In this document: piece after piece, positions 51,198 through 58,196 of the stretch
How positions within the stretch are numbered: position 1 is the stretch's first letter
Layout: every line of letters starts with the position of its first letter
NCBI GenBank assembly: GCA_964468475.1
Contig: CAYXUL010000001.1
Span: forward strand, 124,001 to 188,000
Length of the DNA stretch: 64,000 nucleotides
Direction: 5' to 3'
Source of the DNA: JBECKX01 sp964468475
Lineage (GTDB): Bacteria > Zixibacteria > MSB-5A5 > CAIYYT01
The notes under the pieces: model-generated
What the model was told of the DNA's origin: nothing
What the model saw: only the letters and a program-made list of their open reading frames with translations
Database searches by the model: none
Made by a program: the position numbers and the translations under genes

Positions 51198-53192
51198 TTA
51201 CTTCTTTCGCAGCTTGAATTCGACAGTCTTTGCGCTGCTGATGTCGACGTACTGCGGTCCGCCCATAGTCTCATAATCGGGATGTTCGATCCAGATTTTA
51301 TGCATTCCGTTCATTACATCCTGCCGAAACGGGGTGTCTCCGTCCTTGATTTTGACATTGTCGATGTACACCTGGGCCGGAACAAAATCATCTGGATTCG
51401 CCGGGACCAGCGATGTCACAGTCAGGCGGCTCTGTTTGTTGTTCGGCTTAAACGTCGCATTGACTGTATTGCCGCTCACTGAGACACGTTCGGTTAGACG
51501 TCCGACATCGGTAATAATACCGACTTCGTGGCTGCCTTCTTTAAGATCGTTAAAATTCACTGGCGTACCCTCATATTGTACGCTCTTACCGTCGAAATAC
51601 ACCTTAACTGGTTCAAATATCTTGTAATCCTCGACACTAACCGTAATCTCGCCGGTAGCCGGCGCTTCGGCGCTCGATAGCGTAAACGATTGCGATACAA
51701 CGTCTTTATCTACTTTGACGCTCTGATTTATCGGCTTGGCGCCTTTGCCGGAAACATCGATCGTGTACTCACCCGGCTTCAACCCGGAGAAATTCAATTG
51801 TCCGCCGGTGAAGTCCTTGCTTTGTCCGTTAATCGACACTGTAACCGGCGCGAAATCCTTATAATTCGCAATCGATACTGCAATCCCACCCGGAACCGCC
51901 TGCTGCTCCTTGACAACTTGACCCCACAGTTGCACTACCGCCGGGGGAAAACGGTCATCAAACGTAAGATCAGGATTGGAAGAGTACAGCTTCTTTAGCT
52001 CCGTCTGCGCTTCTTCAAAGTTACCTTCCAACAGCTGCGCCGCTGCCTGAAACTGCGCGATCTCGAGCCGATCCTGATCGCTGGCTGATGCCGAGGTCTG
52101 TAAGTTTTGTAGCATAGGCAGCGCCTTGGAGTAATCTTCACTATTCACGTAACCAATCGCGACCTTGAGCGAGTCTGCAAAGGTCGTCGCCTCCACCGAG
52201 CCTTTTCCTCCGCCGGGACGTACTACCAGCCACAACACCACCGCAATCACGACCAGCGCAACGGCGGCCAGACCAATCTTCTTCCACATGCCGCCACCGC
52301 CGATTGAAGGCGGCTCAACAACCAGCTCCGTCTTTTCCAGCTCCGGCATGACCTGCTTGACCGTCTTCTCGCCCGACAGATCGATACTAGCCAATGCATC
52401 GTTCATATCGGCAGCGGACTGAAATCGTCTGGCCGGATCTTTCTGCAACGCTTTGAGAATTAGCGACTCCGCCCCGGGATCGACATCGCTGCGGAATGTA
52501 CGCGGCGACGGCGGTGTCTTTTCGAGATGACCGGTCATTATTTCATATTCTGAATCCGCCGCGAACGGTGTATGCCCTGTCAAAACCTGATAGAGAGTGA
52601 TCCCCACAGAGTAGAGATCCGAACGATTATCGATCTTTTCGCGCTTGCCGCGAATCTGCTCAGGTGACATGTACAACAGCGAACCGGCGCCGGTGCCGGT
52701 GCGTGTCAGCTTGGCGCCATCGGTTACCATCGCAATGCCGAAATCGGTGATCTTGACGGTACCATTACTGGTGATCATGATATTCGAAGGTTTGATGTCG
52801 CGATGGATTATTCCGTGATCATGGGCGTAACCTATACCGCTCAGTAGCTGCCGGAAAATCGGAGCAGCCTCAGCGATGCTAAGATATTTCCTTTCGCGCA
52901 ATATCGCATCGAGATTGGTGCCATCGATGTATTCCATCACGATGAAGGTGACATCGTCGATTTTATCGTAGTCGGAAACTCGAACGATGTTCTGGTGCTC
53001 AAGCTGGCCCAGGGCGAGGGCTTCCCGCTCAAAGTAGGCGGAGAGCATTTCGTCCTTGGCTACTTGCGGATGAAGCACCTTTAGGGCGAATTGCTTTCGT
53101 AGTTTGACGTGTCGTGCGAGAAAAACCGAACCGAATCCCCCTTCACCGATCTTCTTAATGATCTCGTATTTACCAATCTTTTCTAATTCCAT
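51198..53192 (-). CDS. Transmembrane Ser/Thr protein kinase with PEGA-type extracytoplasmic repeats
   Basis: The protein has 664 residues from the ATG at 53192; a TTG six codons earlier is less likely. The kinase domain (about 7-270) has GEGGFGSV, the catalytic loop HRDIKPSN, DFG and SPEQIRG. One membrane helix (about 305-325, LAAVALVVIAVVLWLVV) is followed by a TPR-like helical part (about 340-425) and three PEGA-like beta repeats (from about 430), each with an L-x-x-G-x-Y/H-x-I/V pattern such as SGLKPGEYTIDV. It is the first gene of the operon, so it may sense the envelope state. Its substrates are unknown. Confidence 0.92.
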   Translation of the reverse strand: MELEKIGKYEIIKKIGEGGFGSVFLARHVKLRKQFALKVLHPQVAKDEMLSAYFEREALALGQLEHQNIVRVSDYDKIDDVTFIVMEYIDGTNLDAILRERKYLSIAEAAPIFRQLLSGIGYAHDHGIIHRDIKPSNIMITSNGTVKITDFGIAMVTDGAKLTRTGTGAGSLLYMSPEQIRGKREKIDNRSDLYSVGITLYQVLTGHTPFAADSEYEIMTGHLEKTPPSPRTFRSDVDPGAESLILKALQKDPARRFQSAADMNDALASIDLSGEKTVKQVMPELEKTELVVEPPSIGGGGMWKKIGLAAVALVVIAVVLWLVVRPGGGKGSVEATTFADSLKVAIGYVNSEDYSKALPMLQNLQTSASASDQDRLEIAQFQAAAQLLEGNFEEAQTELKKLYSSNPDLTFDDRFPPAVVQLWGQVVKEQQAVPGGIAVSIANYKDFAPVTVSINGQSKDFTGGQLNFSGLKPGEYTIDVSGKGAKPINQSVKVDKDVVSQSFTLSSAEAPATGEITVSVEDYKIFEPVKVYFDGKSVQYEGTPVNFNDLKEGSHEVGIITDVGRLTERVSVSGNTVNATFKPNNKQSRLTVTSLVPANPDDFVPAQVYIDNVKIKDGDTPFRQDVMNGMHKIWIEHPDYETMGGPQYVDISSAKTVEFKLRKK

Positions 53193-53530
53193 AGTCTCAG
53201 CCGGGTACAAGTTGTGATTTCAATGCAATCAAAAGGAACCGTAGTGGAGTAAGAGAGTCAACAAAAAACGCTGGATATGAAGCTCCTGTGAATACGATAC
53301 GTTCTTAAGCGCGGCACAGCCGGGCATCAAGTTGCTATCATGCCGACAAGTCTAATCATTACAAACTAAGTACAGCTAACGCATGTCGGGGATTGCAGGA
53401 ATAATAATCAATTAGAACTGTCCATTTCCTCGTGTTTTGTGAAATTCGTTCGTAACATTCTTACGAGAGTCAAGTCAACCACCGGACTGGCAGCACGTCT
53501 AGCTGCCTCTTCACGGAAAGGAGTATTTCA
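53193..53530. other. Intergenic region between divergent kinase and SnoaL-like genes
   Basis: 338 bp with no gene. A hairpin GGCAGC-N7-GCTGCC (53489-53507) lies ten bases ahead of the SnoaL-like gene's ribosome-binding site. TTGACT (53264-53259, minus) lacks a matching -10 box. Nothing else is recognisable. Confidence 0.5.
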
Positions 53531-53923
53531 GTGAGTAATAACCTTGAAGTGCTGAAGACAGGTTACGAGAACTTCGCAAAGGGTAACATCCCTGCAGTGT
53601 TAGAAACGTTTGATCCCAAAATCGAATGGAAAGAGCCAAAAGGCTCGTTCTACGGCGGGACATATACAGGACCTAATGATGTCGCCAAGAACGTTTTCGA
53701 AAAGGTCAATGAAGATTGGGCCGATTTCACGCTGCAGCCAAACAAATACATCGAAAGCGGTGATGAAATCGTAGTCCTTGGCAAATGTAAAGGAACTCAT
53801 AAAGCCACGGGGAAGCCCTTCGAGACGAGCTTTGCACACGTCTGGACCGTGCATGATGGGATTGCTCAGAGTTTTGAGGATTTCATGGACACGGCCATGG
53901 CGCACGAAGCAGCGAAATCCTGA
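53531..53923 (+). CDS. SnoaL-like/NTF2-fold protein
   Basis: The protein has 130 residues, the normal size for single-domain NTF2-fold proteins. It starts at GTG with AAGGAG seven bases upstream. LKTGYENFAKGNIPAVLETF, then DPKIEWKEPKGSFYGGTYTG and the C-terminal SFAHVWTVHDGIAQSFEDFM are typical of the SnoaL-like ketosteroid-isomerase-related family. Members include enzymes and non-catalytic ligand-binding proteins; the substrate is not evident. It is a single gene with no signal peptide, so cytoplasmic. Confidence 0.85.
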   Translation: MSNNLEVLKTGYENFAKGNIPAVLETFDPKIEWKEPKGSFYGGTYTGPNDVAKNVFEKVNEDWADFTLQPNKYIESGDEIVVLGKCKGTHKATGKPFETSFAHVWTVHDGIAQSFEDFMDTAMAHEAAKS

Positions 53924-54036
53924 AGAACGCTGCAGCAGGTTGAATCAATTTGACGGGGGATTATAGATTAACTGCCCACCTCTGCTGTATCGCTTCTTGG
54001 GGAGATGTAGTTGAAATCTGACAACTCCTGAAGATG

Positions 54037-56124
54037 TTATCCCTGGATTGCATTGCACGGCGGGTAGGGTCCGCCGCCGAAGATATAGTTTATCAGAAAA
54101 ACCGCGTCGGCGATGCTGATGCTTCCATCGCAATTGGCATCGCCCGCCTCCAGTGCTGGAGTCGGCGCGGGACCACCCCCAAAGATGTAGTTTACGAGGT
54201 AGACACCGTCGCTGATGCTAAGACTGCCGCTCTGGTCGCTGTCTCCGTGTTGCAGGAAGACCTCTACCGCCCCGGAGTCAGAATCGCTCACCCCGACAAC
54301 TGAGCTCGCCTGCGCAGTCAGAGTTATCGAGTTGACTGAGCCGATTGCCGCACTTGGCGGCGCCGTGACCACTACATTAAACTGACCGGTCTGTCCTGAA
54401 TTCAGTGACAGACTACCGCTCGTCGGGCTCACTGGCCAGCCAAGTTGATCCGCCACGGTAATGTCGAAGTCGTCAGGCTGCAGACCGACATTCTCCACAC
54501 TAAACTTGACCGTCACTGTGGAATTGGAATAGACGCTATCATCCGCTATAGAGCTGACATCGATCGCGTACGCGGGACTGGAAACGTAATCGGCGCCGTA
54601 GCTGTAATTACGATTGTCGAGCGTCTGGCTGACGTTGGCGATCACCATGGCGAGCTCATCTTTGTCACCAACCGGGCTCAGGGTAAACTCGCCCGCCCCA
54701 CTCCCGTCCAGAGGCATCTGATATTCTGTATAGTCGTTTGTCGACGTGTTACGGGCGAGCATGGTAACGATCCAGCTGACGCCGTCTTCACCGTCAAAGT
54801 CGACCGTGAACGAAAATGCATCTGAGGGGATATTGAACACTATGTAATTCGCACCCATCCCGTCCGGATACTTCCCCGTGACCGGCCCCAGGCCTGAAAC
54901 CGGATAAGTCGAATGAGTGCGGGTGATGGCGATCAGCGGATAATTCTCAGCTTCCTCATAGTGATTGCCGTCGTTGCGCGAGGCTGTGACATAATTCCAC
55001 GCCCAGAACTCCGCCACTTCCTGCGGGACAGTGGCTCCCTTGGCAGCGAGCACCGTGCTGAATGCCGGGTAGGGGCTGGTTGTAATCAATTGATTCCAAA
55101 TATCGGGAAATGTTTGCGCACCGAAATTCTCCTGCAGATACTTGCCCCAGATAAATGCTGAATACATATGCCCATTAGTGATGGAGTGCAGGGACCAATC
55201 GGGATCATTGAAAAGGGTTGGAAGATAATTGTAGTTGTCGTTGACTACGTCGTAAACATAATCCTCCATCCAGGTCGACGAGGTTTCCATGAACCACACC
55301 TGCTCGCCGACGTCATAAGCGAACTGAATCGCATGATAGAATTCGTGCGCAACGGTGACTTTCGCCGCTCCCTTCTGATTTCCATCAGGGTCGGTGTTGG
55401 GCGGGAACCCAATGAAATTGCGATGCACAGATATGTAACTGTAGGCATCGTTCCACGGCTCCGGACCAGCGCCCTCAGGCTGAGTGTAGCCATAGTACGG
55501 CATTTCCTCGGTATAGATATCGTAGAGGCTATCGCCTCCGAGAGTACCGTCGGCGGGCGGCGTCAGCTGGCCAAGTCCGATAATCTCGGTTCTATAGGAA
55601 CTGTCTGCGTAATCGGCAATCCACTGCACGAAGTCGGGAATTCCATCAGCCGGATCGACATCGGTACTCGGCACCGCGTTGGAACCGGATAGGTCATAGT
55701 GTATGCGAAAATGTCCTTCCGGGCTGACAATACTGTACGTCTGGCTCGGCCGTGTCAGCATAGATGACAATGCGTCACGTGTTGAACCATCAAGCTTATT
55801 CCACTGCTGGCGCACCTCCAACAGCACGGGCGTTGCACAACGGCCCTGATCTATCACATTCGATTGATACTCGACCGGCAGCGCACCGGGCCGCTTGATC
55901 GATTCCACTGAGTAGAGGAGTCGCTGCTGTTCAGTCAGCTTGCCCTGGTCGTAGGCTTCCCGGATTAGAGTCAGTGAGGATTTCCCGTTCGCAGCGCGTG
56001 CCGGCTGCAATCCGAGCGTTACAAGCAACGCTGCAAGCGCAACGATAATCGAGTGGTAGTGGTATCGCATAGCTGAGCTTTCTAACCTGTCAGAGTCGAT
56101 TCTTGATTGATGTCGAGCAGTCAC
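54037..56124 (-). CDS. Secreted MXAN_6640-type metalloprotease with C-terminal dockerin (paralogue 1)
   Basis: The protein has 695 residues from a GTG at 56124 (AGGA six bases upstream, seven bases after the preceding stop). An ATG at 56070 would place the signal peptide (MRYHYHSIIVALAALL) at the very start. The catalytic part has HEFYHAIQFAYDVGEQVWFM near residue 260, HExxH plus a downstream Glu, as in the MXAN_6640 putative metalloproteases. An Ig/NPCBM-like beta region (about 510-620) follows. The C-terminal dockerin (about 625-695) has calcium loops DSDQSGSLSISD and DANCDGSISIAD, each followed by NYIFGGGP. Probably displayed through a cohesin. Confidence 0.85.
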   Translation of the reverse strand: MTARHQSRIDSDRLESSAMRYHYHSIIVALAALLVTLGLQPARAANGKSSLTLIREAYDQGKLTEQQRLLYSVESIKRPGALPVEYQSNVIDQGRCATPVLLEVRQQWNKLDGSTRDALSSMLTRPSQTYSIVSPEGHFRIHYDLSGSNAVPSTDVDPADGIPDFVQWIADYADSSYRTEIIGLGQLTPPADGTLGGDSLYDIYTEEMPYYGYTQPEGAGPEPWNDAYSYISVHRNFIGFPPNTDPDGNQKGAAKVTVAHEFYHAIQFAYDVGEQVWFMETSSTWMEDYVYDVVNDNYNYLPTLFNDPDWSLHSITNGHMYSAFIWGKYLQENFGAQTFPDIWNQLITTSPYPAFSTVLAAKGATVPQEVAEFWAWNYVTASRNDGNHYEEAENYPLIAITRTHSTYPVSGLGPVTGKYPDGMGANYIVFNIPSDAFSFTVDFDGEDGVSWIVTMLARNTSTNDYTEYQMPLDGSGAGEFTLSPVGDKDELAMVIANVSQTLDNRNYSYGADYVSSPAYAIDVSSIADDSVYSNSTVTVKFSVENVGLQPDDFDITVADQLGWPVSPTSGSLSLNSGQTGQFNVVVTAPPSAAIGSVNSITLTAQASSVVGVSDSDSGAVEVFLQHGDSDQSGSLSISDGVYLVNYIFGGGPAPTPALEAGDANCDGSISIADAVFLINYIFGGGPYPPCNAIQG

Positions 56125-56130
56125 TGCTTC

Positions 56131-57804
56131 CTAATTGCATGGTGGCGGACCTGACGCGAAGATGTAGTTGATTATGTAAACGACATCGCTGACGGAATAA
56201 GTCCCGCTGCAATCGACGTCCATTGTTTCAATCGGGTTGGGGGCCGGACCTCCTCCGAAGATGTAGTTGATCCCGTAAACCGCATCCGAGATTGAGACAT
56301 TATCGTTGTCATCGAGGTCTCCACGAGTACGGAAATGGAAATTATAAGTGTAGTTGAATTGAGTTCCATATTGCGAGCCGATGCTGGGAATATATATGAT
56401 ACGCAGCACATCCTGAAGATTGGCGATGCTCACTCGCTGTTTGCCGTCATCCAGCGGGCTTATAGTCTTTTCATCGTACGTACCATTGCCATAATCCACT
56501 ATATACGAAAGTCCCCAGACAGCGGTATTGAGCCCGGTGAAATCGAAAGTGAGTATGCCGCTGTAACCGGTGAGATTGTCGAAAATGATGTAGTTGGAGG
56601 CAAGCGGCTGGGGTGGAAGTGTTGAACTGTTATTGGAGTCAGGAACCACATCGTGGTGCGCCATTATCGCTACTTGTGGATAGGCGGCGCCCTCCTCGAA
56701 GTGCAGGGTGTCGGCCCGGGAACCAGTGAAATAATTCCAGCGGGCGAATTCCCCAAATGCTTTATCGAGTGACGAGCCGTGCGCGGCCAGGTTGGTTGAC
56801 CACGCCGAGATCGCAGAATTGTAGCGGCAATCATTCCACATATCGTGGAGAATGCCAATTCCGTATTTTTCGATCAGGAACTTGGGCCAGATGAAAGAAG
56901 CGTACTCATGGCCGTTGTCAGATTGCAGCCCCGTTTCCGGCGCGTCGAAAAAGAACGGAAGGTAGTTGTAGTTGTCATTTACCGCAGGAAAGACGACTTC
57001 CTCCATGCAGGTGGAAGTTTCTTCCATGAAGTACGGTGCTTCGTAGACATCGTAGGCAAACTGAATCGCGTGATGGAATTCGTGGGCAATTGTCACTTTC
57101 AAGGCACCGTAAACGTCTCCATCCGGATCATCATTGGGAGGAAAACCGGGCGAGAAACGGCTGTGAACTTTTGCAAATGAGCTGTAATCGTTCCAATCAG
57201 CCGGGCCCGCCGTCTCCGGAGTGGTGAAGCCGTAATAGGGTATTACCTGGAAGTAGATATCGTACAGGCCAAGGCCACCACCCTGAGTAAGGTCGGATAC
57301 CGGTTCGTAATAACCGAGGTTGTTGACATACTCATCCCACGCACTGTCGGCGGCCATCATGGCAAAGTCAATGAAGTCGGGAATTCCATTGCTATTGAGG
57401 TCAGCTGATGGCACCGAGTCCTGGCCCGAAGTATCAAAGTGAAGACGGAAATGCCCCCCCGGCGTATCAATGTAAAATTGCGTTGACGGACGCGTAACCA
57501 ATGCCTCACGGTAGCTGCCATACTTCTCGGGATTGCCTTCAATTACGGCCAGAGCCTCTGTCATAAGGTCGGTGCCGCACTTGCCGTAGACCATCTCCGA
57601 CGACTGGTACTCGGTCGGTAGATCAGCTTGGTTGGTTGCTGACAGCGCCTTGTAAATAGTTCCGAGATCCCTGGATAGCTGCCCTGATGCCACCGCGGCG
57701 TCAATCTTCTGTAGTGAATTCTGCGCCGACATCAATGGACTTGCACACAAGCAGAGAGCAATGGTTGCCGTGAAGATAAATATGAGACCAGGTTTTGTGT
57801 TCAC
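56131..57804 (-). CDS. Secreted MXAN_6640-type metalloprotease with C-terminal dockerin (paralogue 2)
   Basis: The protein has about 557 residues from a GTG at 57804, chosen because it sits at the signal peptide (VNTKPGLIFIFTATIALC) and downstream of a good promoter; an earlier TTG at 57885 coincides with the -35 box. The zinc motif is HEFHHAIQFAYD with Glu residues in FMEETSTCMEE. The C-terminal dockerin (last about 65 residues) has loops DLDDNDNVSISD and DVDCSGTYSVSD. It is clearly a tandem duplicate of the next gene but lacks its extra beta region, so it is about 120 residues shorter. Confidence 0.85.
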   Translation of the reverse strand: MNTKPGLIFIFTATIALCLCASPLMSAQNSLQKIDAAVASGQLSRDLGTIYKALSATNQADLPTEYQSSEMVYGKCGTDLMTEALAVIEGNPEKYGSYREALVTRPSTQFYIDTPGGHFRLHFDTSGQDSVPSADLNSNGIPDFIDFAMMAADSAWDEYVNNLGYYEPVSDLTQGGGLGLYDIYFQVIPYYGFTTPETAGPADWNDYSSFAKVHSRFSPGFPPNDDPDGDVYGALKVTIAHEFHHAIQFAYDVYEAPYFMEETSTCMEEVVFPAVNDNYNYLPFFFDAPETGLQSDNGHEYASFIWPKFLIEKYGIGILHDMWNDCRYNSAISAWSTNLAAHGSSLDKAFGEFARWNYFTGSRADTLHFEEGAAYPQVAIMAHHDVVPDSNNSSTLPPQPLASNYIIFDNLTGYSGILTFDFTGLNTAVWGLSYIVDYGNGTYDEKTISPLDDGKQRVSIANLQDVLRIIYIPSIGSQYGTQFNYTYNFHFRTRGDLDDNDNVSISDAVYGINYIFGGGPAPNPIETMDVDCSGTYSVSDVVYIINYIFASGPPPCN

Positions 57805-57856
57805 AATCTTTACGAAGTATCGAGGTTCACCGGACCCTAAACTACGGTACAATTGA

Positions 57857-57885
57857 AATTTAGGGGCTTTACCCAAAACCGTCAA
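57857..57885 (-). promoter_or_regulatory. Sigma-70-type promoter of the dockerin metalloprotease pair
   Basis: The minus strand has TTGACG (57885-57880), a 17-base spacer and TAAATT (57862-57857). This predicts a leader of about 45 bases to the GTG at 57804. The remaining divergent region to 58,162 shows no gene. Confidence 0.6.
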
Positions 57886-58162
57886 GCTTAATTCGCTGAC
57901 CTTCTGTGCCTACTAACTCTCTATTAACGAATAAGTTCCCCTGCCCGCTTCTCCCAATTGTACCTATCGGCTTCAGATTGTCGTGATCGGCCCGCTTGTC
58001 GACAGTATTTTACTCCTCTCATCTTTATCGGTAAGTTGCAGCAAAGTAATGAGATAGGCTCTGCGGATCGCTCGAACTTCATTGCCGTTCCGTGAGACAA
58101 CCGCGTGACGCAATTGGCTGTTTCGCAACGGCTTGGGCACTGCGTTTCGCAATGACATTATT

Positions 58163-58190
58163 TTGACACGCTCCATTGAGTTGCTATATT
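58163..58190 (+). promoter_or_regulatory. Sigma-70-type promoter giving a leaderless transcript
   Basis: TTGACA (58163-58168), a 16-base spacer and TATATT (58185-58190) match 6/6 and 5/6. Only six bases separate the -10 box from the ATG at 58197, so transcription should start at or within a base of the start codon. No ribosome-binding site is present. Confidence 0.7.
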
Positions 58191-58196
58191 TGCCCA

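Noticed and set aside
53259..53264. TTGACT as the -35 box of the kinase operon
   Set aside because: No acceptable -10 hexamer lies 16-18 bases downstream.
43134..57885. Classical cellulosome
   Set aside because: No glycoside hydrolase, carbohydrate-binding module or multi-cohesin scaffoldin is present; the dockerin proteins are proteases and a beta-helix protein.
58021..58035. CCGATAA on the minus strand as a second sigma-28 promoter
   Set aside because: No TAAA-like -35 element occurs 15 bases upstream, unlike the site at 34,074.
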